Positions 31,794 through 39,399 of a stretch of 64,000 bases of DNA are shown here, piece after piece. Both the position numbers and the translations under genes were made by a program. This stretch comes from Chryseobacterium oleae. Its GTDB lineage: Bacteria > Bacteroidota > Bacteroidia > Flavobacteriales > Weeksellaceae. The notes beneath the pieces are model-generated. The model saw only the letters and a program-made list of their open reading frames with translations, made no database searches and had not been told where the DNA came from. Position 1 is the stretch's first letter; each line of letters starts with the position of its first letter. The stretch lies in contig NZ_FOVD01000010.1 of the NCBI RefSeq assembly GCF_900115055.1, forward strand, positions 62,001 to 126,000, written 5' to 3'.

Positions 31794-33176
31794 TTGGAAG
31801 AGTATTTTGGAAATGAACTTGTAAAAAAGTTCGAGGAAATGATGGAAAATAATGATGAATTCTACTTCGATACCGAAGAGTTGGAAGATATCATTGTTTA
31901 TTATTTGGAGCTGGGAGATTTTAACTACGCAGACAATGCTGTTAATTATGGCCTTAAGCTTCACCCGAATTCATTAGATATCAAGATCAAAAGACTTGAA
32001 ATTCTCTTGGAGTGGGAAGATTATAATACCGCAAAAGAACTCATCGACGAACTGAAAGGGGCATCGATGGAAAACACAGACTTTATGGTTTGCTATGCGA
32101 AGTATTATTCGAACCTGGGAAACCCCAGAAAAGCCATTGACATCTGCAAAAAAGCCTTAGAACTGCAGGAAGAAGAGAACTTTCTGCACAACTTTATTGC
32201 GGACGAATATGTAAACCTGGGAGATCCCTTTAACGCTCTTAAGCACTACAGAAAAGCTCTGAAAGAAGACCCTACAGACGAGTATTCGCTTGAAAACTGT
32301 ATGATCTGCTTCAGCGACCTGAATAAGAGCGAGGAGGCTATTGCCTTTCTTAATGAATACTTAGATGAATTTGCTTATTCCGAAACCGCATGGTTTGAAT
32401 ACGGACAGTTTTATTTCAACAGAAAGAATTTTGAAGAAGCCATCAAAGGGTATGATTACCTGTTGGCGATCAATTCAAGTTCTGTAGGAGTATATGCTAA
32501 CAAAGCAGCCTGTTATGAAGCTTTAGGACAATATCAGAAAGCCGTGGCAGTATATGAGGAAATGCTTGAGCTTGAATATACCAAAGCATTTACTTTTTAT
32601 AAAATAGGATTATGCTATAAAGCGCAGAAACAGTCGATCATGGCTCTTAATGCGTTTCAGAAATCACTGAGAGAAGACCCGCAGTTTTATCTTGCGATGA
32701 TGGAGCAGTCTTATTTATATGAAGAAATGGGTGGTATGAAAGAAGCGCTGCATTTTGCACTGGAAGCCACTCACCTGAATGATACCAATCTTGACTATCA
32801 GAAAAGACTGGCGTTTCTGTTGATTGATTCCGGGAAATTTGAAGAAAGCCTTACCTGCCTGAAAAAGCTCGTAGACGCTGAACCTTCAAGATTTTATAAC
32901 TGGTATGCGTATTCAGAAGTTTTAATGCTTCTTGGAGAGTATGAAGAAGCGGTGACTATTCTGGACAGGGCTATTAAGGTACACGACAGGGCAGAACTGT
33001 ATTATCAGCTAAGCAACTGTTATTTCAACCTGAAAAGGCCTGAAAACGGAACAGAAATCCTTCAGAAAGCATTAAGTAAAGATTCATCACTGGCTACGGA
33101 TATGCAGAAAAAATATCCTTTCATTAAAGATGAGGTGAAGAAGGTCAAAGCAAAAGTGAAAAAGAAGAATTCTTAG
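31794..33176 (+). CDS. Tetratricopeptide repeat protein
   Basis: A 460-residue protein. The start is a TTG (31794), because the first in-frame ATGs (about 12-15 codons later) would remove the conserved EEYFGNELVKKFEEM opening. It is built of roughly ten to eleven TPR helix pairs through residue 445, for example GQYQKAVAVYEEMLELEYTK and GEYEEAVTILDRAIKVHDRA, then a Lys-rich tail (EVKKVKAKVKKKNS). No signal peptide, so it is a cytosolic scaffold. Widely conserved in flavobacteria as far as I recall. Partner unknown. Confidence 0.85.
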   Translation: MEEYFGNELVKKFEEMMENNDEFYFDTEELEDIIVYYLELGDFNYADNAVNYGLKLHPNSLDIKIKRLEILLEWEDYNTAKELIDELKGASMENTDFMVCYAKYYSNLGNPRKAIDICKKALELQEEENFLHNFIADEYVNLGDPFNALKHYRKALKEDPTDEYSLENCMICFSDLNKSEEAIAFLNEYLDEFAYSETAWFEYGQFYFNRKNFEEAIKGYDYLLAINSSSVGVYANKAACYEALGQYQKAVAVYEEMLELEYTKAFTFYKIGLCYKAQKQSIMALNAFQKSLREDPQFYLAMMEQSYLYEEMGGMKEALHFALEATHLNDTNLDYQKRLAFLLIDSGKFEESLTCLKKLVDAEPSRFYNWYAYSEVLMLLGEYEEAVTILDRAIKVHDRAELYYQLSNCYFNLKRPENGTEILQKALSKDSSLATDMQKKYPFIKDEVKKVKAKVKKKNS

Positions 33177-33287
33177 GAAATTGGAAGAGGGGAGATGGAG
33201 GAAAGAAGTTTCTGAAAGTCTTTGGATCAATGATCTTCCTCATCCATACTTAAAATTCTTAAAGATTTTAAAACAATCCAAATAAAT

Positions 33288-33312
33288 AAATCCTGCAGAA
33301 ATGCGGGATTTT
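33288..33312 (+). terminator. Terminator after the TPR gene
   Basis: AAATCCTGCA pairs with TGCGGGATTT (one T-G wobble) around GAA, followed by TTGTTTTT. Confidence 0.7.
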
Positions 33313-33404
33313 TGTTTTTAATTCTTTAAACGCTTTAGAGTACTTTAGTTTAAAGCTTTATATTTTTTTATCTCTCGCAAATTTGTCAGATGAGACAGAT
33401 TTTA

Positions 33405-33617
33405 ATGCATTTTTATCCGCAATACATTTTACTTAAAATAACTAAAGTAGTTAAAAACTTTTGTGGTTGATATTTTTTTTAAAACATTGAGATCAATGAA
33501 GACGGTAAGGTGAGTTAAGAAAAAATCAAATGACTTTTTAAGTTGTATGTCTTAAGGCGAAGCTAAAACTTAATATTCTTAAAAGCTTAACAGAGTCTTA
33601 ATGGTTTGAATTTTTCC
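33405..33617 (-). repeat. Family-1 intergenic repeat, inverted copy (two fragments)
   Basis: This stretch is the reverse complement of the array at 43535-44340. The left fragment (33405-33468) ends in CTTTTGTGGTT, the complement of that family's AACCACAAAAG end. The right fragment (33475-33617) matches the family's middle, including GAGTTAAGAAAAAATC and GGCGAAGCT. The order, end of one copy then middle of the next, suggests a decayed head-to-tail array. No coding capacity. Confidence 0.75.
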
Positions 33618-33767
33618 TCTCAGATTAGGCAAATTATGCAGATCATATTTTAATTGAGATCAATTTTAAAATCATTAAAAAGTATACTCAAACATCTGTG
33701 CCATCTGCATGATCTGCGAGATATTTTTAAAAGTAATTGAAAGAGAAAATAAAATGCTGATTTTTTC

Positions 33768-33929
33768 ACGCAAAGTTTGACTATAACACCATCCGGTATA
33801 AGGAATGCAAGGAAGGAATCAATGAAATTGATTCGATGAAACATATGGTAAAACGTTCGCTTAATCAGTGGCGAAGCCAGCCTCTTTACTCCACTGAAAA
33901 CTAAAGCAGTTTAGCTTTAAACTTTGCAT
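33768..33929 (+). repeat. Family-2 intergenic repeat, copy 1
   Basis: It starts ACGCAAAGTTT, ends AAACTTTGC, and has an internal hairpin GAATCAAT-gaa-ATTGATTC (33816-33834). The same plan is found at 58464-58633. About 160 bp, without coding capacity. The remaining sequence in 33177-33984 has no gene. Confidence 0.65.
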
Positions 33930-33984
33930 CAAAATAAATTAAATCAAAATCTTTTGCTATCTCCTCATGGTATAGAAAACGGAT

Positions 33985-34875
33985 TTACTTTTTGACGACG
34001 TCAGATTTAGCCCTTAAAAAGACCAGTCCGCCAATAATGACCCCTGCTCCCACAAACTGCAATAAACTCAGTTTTTCGCCATCCAAAAAGCCCCAGATAA
34101 TAGCTACAATCGGCATTAGCAGCGTTACTGTTGACGCAAAAAGGGGTGTGGAAACTTTCAATAACCGATAGTTCAGCGTCATGGCAAGCCCTGTTCCAAA
34201 GATGGATAGCAGACCTACAAACATCAGTCCCAGCATATTATCTTCATTAAAACTGAATGTCGAAAAGAATCCCGTGAAGGTCAAAGCAATAAGAGAAGGG
34301 AAAAATAAGACGAAGGAAAAAACAAATGCGGATAAAATCGTAGAAGAAACATCCATAAGCTTAGATTTTACAGTCGTTGTGCTTAAAGCATAGCATAATG
34401 TTGCCAGTAATAACAGTAAGATCGGGATCAGTTTAAACTTTCCACCTTCACCGTCTCCACCGAATGCCAGTAAACACACCCCTGCAAAACTGATCATTGT
34501 TCCTACGATCTGTCTTTTGGTGGTTTCAAATTTCCATACCAGCGCGCCTACAATGATCACAAAGATGGGCATCATAGAATTGATAATTCCTGCAATACTG
34601 CTGCTCACTTCCGTTTCCGCAATTGGAAACAGGAACATGGGAATGAAATTTCCCGTAAATGCAGCCAGAATAAGCCATTTTAAATGTTTTTTGGGAAACA
34701 GTTTGTATTTTGAAATAGCAACAGGCATCAGAATAATTCCAGCGATCAATACTCTCAAAGCGCCTACCTGATAGGGGCTGAAATGCTCAAGTGATTTTTT
34801 GATCAAAATAAATGATGATCCCCAGATAACCGTTAATACAATCAGGAGGATCCATTTTTCTTTATCTGCGTTCAT
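33985..34875 (-). CDS. EamA/DMT family transporter
   Basis: A 296-residue inner-membrane protein with ten predicted spans in two EamA repeats (about 6-140 and 150-290). Typical segments are WGSSFILIKKSLEHFSPYQVGALR at the first span and STPLFASTVTLLMPIVAIIWGFLDGE in the second repeat. Drug/metabolite transporters export amino acids, nucleosides or metabolites, and the substrate is unknown. Its start overlaps the aat stop by 14 bp, so it is the third gene of a DUF3127-aat-eamA operon. Confidence 0.92.
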   Translation of the reverse strand: MNADKEKWILLIVLTVIWGSSFILIKKSLEHFSPYQVGALRVLIAGIILMPVAISKYKLFPKKHLKWLILAAFTGNFIPMFLFPIAETEVSSSIAGIINSMMPIFVIIVGALVWKFETTKRQIVGTMISFAGVCLLAFGGDGEGGKFKLIPILLLLLATLCYALSTTTVKSKLMDVSSTILSAFVFSFVLFFPSLIALTFTGFFSTFSFNEDNMLGLMFVGLLSIFGTGLAMTLNYRLLKVSTPLFASTVTLLMPIVAIIWGFLDGEKLSLLQFVGAGVIIGGLVFLRAKSDVVKK

Positions 34876-35515
34876 TGTTTTTGTGTAAGGTTTTTAAAAA
34901 TTCTTTTTTCGGAATCATTTTTGCGCCTAAGCTCTCCAGGTGATCGGTATGGGATTGACAGTCAATAAGATCAAGGCTGTCTTTATTGCTTTCTACAAAG
35001 TGTATAAAACCGGCCTTAGAGGCATTGCTCACTTTGGCAAACATACTTTCGCCACAGAAAACACTTCCGATCTGAAGGCCGTAAAATCCACCCACCAGTT
35101 CTTCATCCTGCCATACTTCAATACTTTTGGCAAGACCATAATCGTGAAGCTGGATGAAAGATTCCATCAGTTCATCGGAAAGCCACGTTCCTGTCTGTTC
35201 TCTTCTGCTGGTTTGCTGGCAGTTTCTGATCACTTCCCTGAAATTTTTATTCTCTGAAAAGGTGAAAATATTCCTGTTCAGAATTTTTCGCATCGATTTG
35301 GATACTTTCAGCTCATCAGGATATAGTACAAACCTCGGATCCGGGCTCCACCATAGTATTTCTTCTCCGGGATTATACCAGGGAAAGATTCCCAGCTGGT
35401 AAGCAAACCAAATACGTTCTACGGACAAATCGCCACCAAAAGCAATCAGGCCTTCTTGCCCGTCATAAAGTTCAGGATCGGGGAATGAAATCTCATTTTC
35501 GTCTAGTCGGACCAT
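34862..35515 (-). CDS. aat: Leucyl/phenylalanyl-tRNA-protein transferase
   Basis: A 217-residue enzyme using ATG 35515, since the upstream in-frame extension (MGFFFQN...) is not typical. Family motifs: SFPDPELYDGQEGLIAFGGDL, YQLGIFPWYNPGEEILWWSPDPRFVL, ARREQTGTW-type loop, GGFYGLQIGSVFCGESMF and IDCQSHTDHLESLGA. It adds Leu or Phe to N-terminal Lys or Arg for ClpS/ClpAP degradation (N-degron pathway). Second gene of the operon, 60 bp after DUF3127. Confidence 0.95.
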   Translation of the reverse strand: MVRLDENEISFPDPELYDGQEGLIAFGGDLSVERIWFAYQLGIFPWYNPGEEILWWSPDPRFVLYPDELKVSKSMRKILNRNIFTFSENKNFREVIRNCQQTSRREQTGTWLSDELMESFIQLHDYGLAKSIEVWQDEELVGGFYGLQIGSVFCGESMFAKVSNASKAGFIHFVESNKDSLDLIDCQSHTDHLESLGAKMIPKKEFLKTLHKNNERR

Positions 35516-35575
35516 ATTTTGGAAAAAAAATCCCACTTGAGCAAGCAGGATTTATATTTGATCTATTTCTTTTAA

Positions 35576-35953
35576 TTAAAAAGGTAAATCGTCGTCATCG
35601 TCGCCAGCGAAAGGGTTTTCGTTGGAAACTGGAGATGCAGACTGAGAAGGGGACGCCTGAGTAGGCTCAGATCCGTTGTCCATCACTTTTTCAATTTTCC
35701 ATCCTGTGATAGAATTGAAATATTTAGTTTCGCCCTGTGGAGAAACCCATTCTCTTCCTCTGATGTTGATTCCCACCTTTACAGTTTCACCTTCCTTAAG
35801 ATTATCTAATAAACTGATCTTATCAGACAAAAATTCTATGTTTATCGGCTGTGGATACTGTTCCTGGGTTAAAATAACCATTTCTCTCTTTTGAAAACCA
35901 CTTGCAAATGTCTGAGCATCAAAAAGTTTCTTTACCGTTCCTTGTAATTCCAT
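35576..35953 (-). CDS. DUF3127 domain protein with SSB-like acidic tail
   Basis: A 125-residue protein from ATG 35953. The longer in-frame reading begins in the tRNA leader and is rejected. An OB-like DUF3127 domain (about 1-88: MELQGTVKKLF, GREWVSPQGETKYFNSITGWKIE) is followed by a Ser/Pro/Gln linker and an acidic tip DDDDDLPF. That tip is nearly the DDDIPF tail by which SSB recruits repair proteins. It could bind DNA or act as a partner of DNA enzymes. The function is inferred. Confidence 0.82.
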   Translation of the reverse strand: MELQGTVKKLFDAQTFASGFQKREMVILTQEQYPQPINIEFLSDKISLLDNLKEGETVKVGINIRGREWVSPQGETKYFNSITGWKIEKVMDNGSEPTQASPSQSASPVSNENPFAGDDDDDLPF

Positions 35954-36050
35954 ATTGTAATTATTAACGTTGTAAAAGTAAGAAAATGAAATGTAATAAT
36001 AGGTGAGGCAGAAAAAAAATGTGAGAATTTTAATTTTTTTTTCTGAAAAG

Positions 36051-36081
36051 TTTGGAGGTAAAGGAAAATGTCCTATATTTG
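36051..36081 (+). promoter_or_regulatory. Promoter of the tRNA operon (TTTG-N19-TATATTTG)
   Basis: TTTG at 36051-36054 and TATATTTG at 36074-36081 are 19 bp apart, the best Bacteroidota -33/-7 pair in the window, 42 bp before the first tRNA. Confidence 0.75.
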
Positions 36082-36123
36082 CACTCACAAAAACGAAGCA
36101 AGCTCTTTAAAATAAACAAACCA

Positions 36124-36205
36124 GCGGATGTGGTGTAATTGGTAGCCATGCCAGACTTAGGATCTGGTGCCGTGAGGCGTGGGGGTTCGAGTCCCTTCAT
36201 CCGCA
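36124..36205 (+). tRNA. tRNA-Leu(TAG), copy 1
   Basis: An 82-nt class II tRNA. Acceptor GCGGATG pairs with CATCCGC, the anticodon loop is CTTAGGA with anticodon TAG, and there is a long variable arm and a GTTCGAG T loop. No encoded CCA. Differs from the copy at 36553 by one base at the D-stem end (G-U here, G-C there). Confidence 0.95.
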
Positions 36206-36209
36206 CTAT

Positions 36210-36282
36210 GCGAAAATAGCTCAGCTGGTAGAGCACAACCTTGCCAAGGTTGGGGTCGCGGGTTCGAATCCCGTTTTTCGCT
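36210..36282 (+). tRNA. tRNA-Gly(GCC)
   Basis: Acceptor GCGAAAA pairs with TTTTCGC. The anticodon loop is TTGCCAA (anticodon GCC), with D arm AGCTCAGCTGGTAGAGC and T loop TTCGAAT. CCA is encoded at 36283-36285. It lies 4 nt after tRNA-Leu. Confidence 0.97.
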
Positions 36283-36290
36283 CCACACCT

Positions 36291-36374
36291 GCCCTGGTGG
36301 TGGAACTGGTAGACACGCAGGACTTAAAATCCTGTGTTCGTAAGAACGTGCGGGTTCAAGTCCCGCCCGGGGTA
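36291..36374 (+). tRNA. tRNA-Leu(TAA)
   Basis: An 84-nt class II tRNA. Acceptor GCCCTGG pairs with CCGGGGT (two G-U pairs), the anticodon loop is CTTAAAA (anticodon TAA), the variable arm TGTTCGTAAGAACGT forms a hairpin, and the T loop is TTCAAGT. Discriminator A at 36374. Third gene of the tRNA operon. Confidence 0.95.
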
Positions 36375-36376
36375 CT

Positions 36377-36413
36377 AAAACTCTCTGTAGATTTTTTCGA
36401 CAGAGAGTTTTTT
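36377..36413 (+). terminator. Terminator of the tRNA operon
   Basis: AAAACTCTCTGT pairs with ACAGAGAGTTTT around an AT-rich loop, then a T tract. Confidence 0.85.
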
Positions 36414-36502
36414 TAGTTTTAATAAGGTTTGTGAGAAGAATATTTATTTACTTTTTGTGAGTATTTATGCTTTTTTAGTTCTTATTTTAAGACAAAATGT
36501 TT

Positions 36503-36510
36503 TATATTTG
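36503..36510 (+). promoter_or_regulatory. -7 box (TATATTTG) of the second tRNA-Leu(TAG)
   Basis: An exact TAnnTTTG match 42 bp before the tRNA, the same distance as at copy 1. The leader is also similar (GACAAGTTCTTTAAAC versus GCAAGCTCTTTAAAA). Confidence 0.6.
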
Positions 36511-36552
36511 TAGTCTCAAAGCGAGACAAGTTCTTTAAACAAAGAAAAACCA

Positions 36553-36634
36553 GCGGATGTGGTGTAATTGGTAGCCACGCCAGACTTAGGATCTGGTGCC
36601 GTGAGGCGTGGGGGTTCGAGTCCCTTCATCCGCA
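36553..36634 (+). tRNA. tRNA-Leu(TAG), copy 2
   Basis: Same as the tRNA at 36124 except for one base (C for T at the D-stem end). It has its own promoter and terminator, so the promoter-leader-tRNA unit was duplicated as a whole. Confidence 0.95.
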
Positions 36635-36640
36635 CCACAC

Positions 36641-36678
36641 AAAAAAACTCTCTGTATCACATGTACAGAGAGTTTTTT
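36641..36678 (+). terminator. Terminator of the second tRNA-Leu
   Basis: AAAAAACTCTCTGTA pairs with TACAGAGAGTTTTTT. It is a relative of the hairpin at 36377. Confidence 0.85.
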
Positions 36679-36890
36679 GTTTTTATACTTACAATGGAAT
36701 ATCCTTCAATACACCTAATAGGTATCCATTCATTTCCAAAGAAGTAATACCGTAAAAAATTGGAAATACACTACCACTATTTTTTACACAGACAAGGCTA
36801 TCGTATCGCGTCATTCGTGAAAAGATTTGTGCATTTCATATTTAATGAACAGGAAGTATGAAATCCAGGAAAGAGGGATTCGATAGAAAA

Positions 36891-36970
36891 ACAGGCAGGT
36901 AAGATTTCATTTTTTATGAAAACTAGAACCATGAAAAAAAACTACTACAGTACGAAATCTTCCTGCCTGT
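36891..36970. repeat. Long inverted repeat enclosing a possible 21-codon ORF
   Basis: ACAGGCAGGTAAGATTTC (36891-36908) is complementary to GAAATCTTCCTGCCTGT (36954-36970) with one bulged base. The 45-nt loop holds the ATG of the 36916 ORF. The spacer 36635-37011 otherwise has only the tRNA terminator and no supported gene. Confidence 0.6.
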
Positions 36971-36981
36971 CTGAGAAATAA
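36916..36981 (+). CDS. Possible 21-residue peptide inside an inverted repeat
   Basis: The ORF MKTRTMKKNYYSTKS... (21 codons) starts in the loop of the inverted repeat and ends just past its right arm. It is basic with one Cys. No promoter or ribosome site is clear. It may be chance, a leader peptide, or a small toxin-like peptide. Very low confidence. Confidence 0.15.
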   Translation: MKTRTMKKNYYSTKSSCLSEK

Positions 36982-37011
36982 TAAACTAATAAGGACTGTG
37001 ACTTGAAATTT

Positions 37012-37350
37012 TTATGCTATCCTGCTTACCAGGAACTGTTTTTTCCATTTGGCGACTGTATTCCTGCTGAGATTGAAATGCGCTGCCAGTTGAGTATTAT
37101 TTAATTTGTTCTTTTGCTGATAATCCAGCATCTCCATCACTGCAAATTTGTCATAGGAGCGGTGTTTTTGGTTTTCAGATTTCTCACTTCCTTTGCTTGG
37201 CGGAAAGATGATATCATTGATCTTAATTACATCTTTCACAGAAAAGAAGCTTTTTGACAAAATGGAAAGACAAAGTGATCTTTTTTCAGGATATTTATAG
37301 GTGAGAATATCCTCGTAGATCCTTTTATAGTTGGGTTTTGTTTTTTTCAT
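37012..37350 (-). CDS. Helix-turn-helix domain protein
   Basis: A 112-residue protein from ATG 37350; a TTG three codons upstream is less likely. The N-terminal half (YKRIYEDILTYKYPEKRSLC...LSKSFFSVKDVIKIND) is of a type I associate with Chryseobacterium. The C-terminal half is a helix-turn-helix (NNTQLAAHFNLSRNTVAKWKKQF, about 84-106) similar to the N-terminal HTH of transposase orfA proteins. No transposase follows, so it is either a small regulator or a leftover of a mobile element. It lies beside the inverted repeat at 36891. Confidence 0.7.
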   Translation of the reverse strand: MKKTKPNYKRIYEDILTYKYPEKRSLCLSILSKSFFSVKDVIKINDIIFPPSKGSEKSENQKHRSYDKFAVMEMLDYQQKNKLNNTQLAAHFNLSRNTVAKWKKQFLVSRIA

Positions 37351-37424
37351 TGTAAGCAATATTTGTTTTTATGGTGACTCCTATGTACTCTGCAAGAATT
37401 AGAATTTTATATAGATTTGTCCTG

Positions 37425-37919
37425 CTATGCTGATAAAGGCTGAATGTTTTCTTTTATTCTTTGTTTTAGAGCTGTTCTTAGTTTCAGTACTTGTTCTTTT
37501 GTAAAATATTTCGTTGAATAACTGGTCATTTTGGTATTCATTTCAAATTCGGTACAGAAAACGATTTTCCTTTCTTTTTCATCGATATAAAAAGTCTGAA
37601 TGTCTACAAAAGCGATAGGTGAAAAATGAAAGGGAACCTTTCCGGCTATAGAATATACTTTTACAACAATATGGTCCGAATATATCTTGATTTCGGAATA
37701 TTTTGAAAAGAAGAATTTTATAGAGCTGAGGAAGATGAATAGAGCTGTGCAAATAATGAAAAACTCACTGTAATTGAGATATAGCAGCACAGTTAATGGC
37801 ATAAATAAAATAGAGGCATATAAGAATTGATATAAGAGTACTCTTTTTCTGTTATTGATGGCGATCATGTAATTGGTTTTATATTCTTGTTTATAGTTTT
37901 GTTTTGTAGATATTTCCAT
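37425..37919 (-). CDS. Two-span membrane protein with PH-like C-terminal domain
   Basis: A 164-residue protein from ATG 37919. Two hydrophobic segments (about 28-67: LLYQFLYASILFMPLTVLLYL and FFIICTALFIFLSSIKFF) precede a soluble domain with YSDHIVVKVYSIAGKVPFHFSPIAFVDIQTFYI, which looks like a bacterial PH-type beta sandwich. No family name is certain. It overlaps the upstream 73-residue gene by 29 bp, so they form a pair. The longer in-frame extension lies within that gene and is rejected. Confidence 0.55.
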   Translation of the reverse strand: MEISTKQNYKQEYKTNYMIAINNRKRVLLYQFLYASILFMPLTVLLYLNYSEFFIICTALFIFLSSIKFFFSKYSEIKIYSDHIVVKVYSIAGKVPFHFSPIAFVDIQTFYIDEKERKIVFCTEFEMNTKMTSYSTKYFTKEQVLKLRTALKQRIKENIQPLSA

Positions 37920-38112
37920 AGGTCTTTCTGGCTTCTGCACTTTTAACGATTTCCTCCTCGAAATGGATGATGAGGTAAGTTTTTCTTCCGAAAAAACTTT
38001 TAGATAAAAGATAAATCCAGGTCGTGTCGGGATAGAAATTAAATTCATCCCCCATTTTTTTGATCAGATCTTTTTTGGTAAGACCAATAAGGTCAGCATA
38101 TGGCCTTTTCAT
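37891..38112 (-). CDS. Small hypothetical protein
   Basis: A 73-residue protein (MKRPYADLIGLTKKDLIKKMG...). It has a LTKKDLIKKMGDEFNFYPDTTWIYLL stretch that reads like a folded small domain, related in pattern to SmpA/OmlA-type lipoprotein cores but without a signal peptide. ATG 38112 is clean. It overlaps the next gene by 29 bp. No function can be named. Confidence 0.5.
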   Translation of the reverse strand: MKRPYADLIGLTKKDLIKKMGDEFNFYPDTTWIYLLSKSFFGRKTYLIIHFEEEIVKSAEARKTYGNIYKTKL

Positions 38113-38193
38113 AATTATTTTTTCTTTATTGTGAATAATAACTTTAATGGGTTTATTATTTTCTTTAATTGTTATCGGAATGTGTTTTTAAGT

Positions 38194-38237
38194 GGCTTTA
38201 CTTGCCACACCGAGGAAAGATGTGGCAAATTGAAAGC
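38194..38237. repeat. Conserved 3' hairpin, copy 1
   Basis: Outer pair GGCTTT/AAAGCC and inner stem TTGCCACA/TGTGGCAA enclose CGAGGAAAGA. It lies about 100 bp after the stop of the 38335 gene. A matching hairpin lies after its paralog (39999). Flanks GTGTTTTTAA and CCTGAGGATTCATCATT are also shared. No T tract follows on the minus strand, so it is not a plain terminator. Confidence 0.7.
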
Positions 38238-38334
38238 CTGAGGATTCATCATTGTGTATTAGAATCAATATTGAAAATATTATTGCTTTGATTATATTGT
38301 TCATTATAACATGAAGGAGATATAATTGATGTCT

Positions 38335-39399
38335 TTAAAATTCTTCTAAAATCATAGATTGGTTGGTAGCTGGAAGTGCTGAAAGAGCACAAGTAAATCT
38401 GACAATGACGCCCGTAGAAAGATTATAGATATGGTAAACATTGTACTCATTTGCTGCTCCTGCAGCGTTATTAGGGTTTAAACTCGTCCATACATTTGGA
38501 GAAATTGTTGTTACAAGTCTACGCTGATAAACAGTATTATTATAGTCATTGCTAACAGAACCTAGCCTGCTTTCAAATTCTACATCAAAGATACTGAACA
38601 CTGTTGCCGAAGGAGTGTTTAATCTGATTTGCCAGTACCCGTTAGTTGACGTTGAGGAATACCTGAATGAATAATCTCCTGAAGCACTATTTAAAATTGA
38701 ATTTGGATTTGCTGGTGTGAGATGTTGCTTTGTAACCCCTACTCCTGTAGATGCTGTAACCTTATCTACCCACGAAGGTGCAGCATTAGCTCCATTGGAA
38801 GAAAGGATCTGTCCTGTAGTTCCCGCACTTCCAGCTGTAGTAGCATTCCCTCCCACATTCAACTCATTGGTGACTTGCGCAGACCCATTAACATGCAATG
38901 TTTTCTGAGGCGTGAGTGTTCCTATTCCAACTCTGTTATTGGCAGCATCCACAGAGACTGTATTTCCATCTACAGAGAAAGCGTTTACTGCAGTTCCTGT
39001 AAAGGCCAGGGTCTTATCTGCCTGATTAACGGTTCGGTTGGCTGTAAGAGTTCCATCCGTGTTGTAAATATTATTTATGGGAGCATTAAGTTTAGCCCAT
39101 GCGGTGCCATTATAATAATAATACCCAACAGTGTCCATATTGATAGCTGTCCCGGTTTGTGTTCCGGTAGTTACACTGTTGATGTAAACTAAAGTGGAAA
39201 TGGGTACTGCGGCCATGCTCTGTGCCCTTTGCCTGTCTACTCTTGGAATTAAAAGCCCGTCAACGGACGTTGATGCCCCTGTAGTGTTTTTAGCTGTTAT
39301 ATCAAATGTAGATATTGGTGAAGGAGTATTAATACCAACCTGCGAATAGGCTACATTCGATAAAATGGTAGCTGCTACGAATAAATTTTTTCTGTTCAT
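38335..39399 (-). CDS. Secreted surface protein, conserved head with variable C-terminus (paralog A)
   Basis: A 354-residue protein with signal peptide (to about 19, AYSQ) and a VGINTPSPISTFDI opening typical of tail-fibre-like or adhesin heads in Bacteroidota. Residues 1-175 are nearly identical to the 40133 product (DGLLIPRVDRQRAQSM, TVGYYYYNGTAWAKLN, NNRVGIGTLTPQKTLHV). The rest (about 176-354) is unrelated and beta-rich. No T9SS domain is visible. Upstream leader and downstream hairpin are duplicated too. Function unknown, probably a surface-exposed fibre. Confidence 0.75.
   Translation of the reverse strand: MNRKNLFVAATILSNVAYSQVGINTPSPISTFDITAKNTTGASTSVDGLLIPRVDRQRAQSMAAVPISTLVYINSVTTGTQTGTAINMDTVGYYYYNGTAWAKLNAPINNIYNTDGTLTANRTVNQADKTLAFTGTAVNAFSVDGNTVSVDAANNRVGIGTLTPQKTLHVNGSAQVTNELNVGGNATTAGSAGTTGQILSSNGANAAPSWVDKVTASTGVGVTKQHLTPANPNSILNSASGDYSFRYSSTSTNGYWQIRLNTPSATVFSIFDVEFESRLGSVSNDYNNTVYQRRLVTTISPNVWTSLNPNNAAGAANEYNVYHIYNLSTGVIVRFTCALSALPATNQSMILEEF

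Noticed and set aside
35954..36088. N-terminal extension of the DUF3127 protein
   Set aside because: It would cover the -33/-7 promoter of the tRNA operon and is low-complexity. The family starts at MELQGTV.
38722..39192. Open frames of 60-156 codons on the plus strand across the surface-protein gene
   Set aside because: They mirror the minus-strand secreted protein, which has a signal peptide and a full paralog. The Cys/Ser-rich antisense products match nothing.
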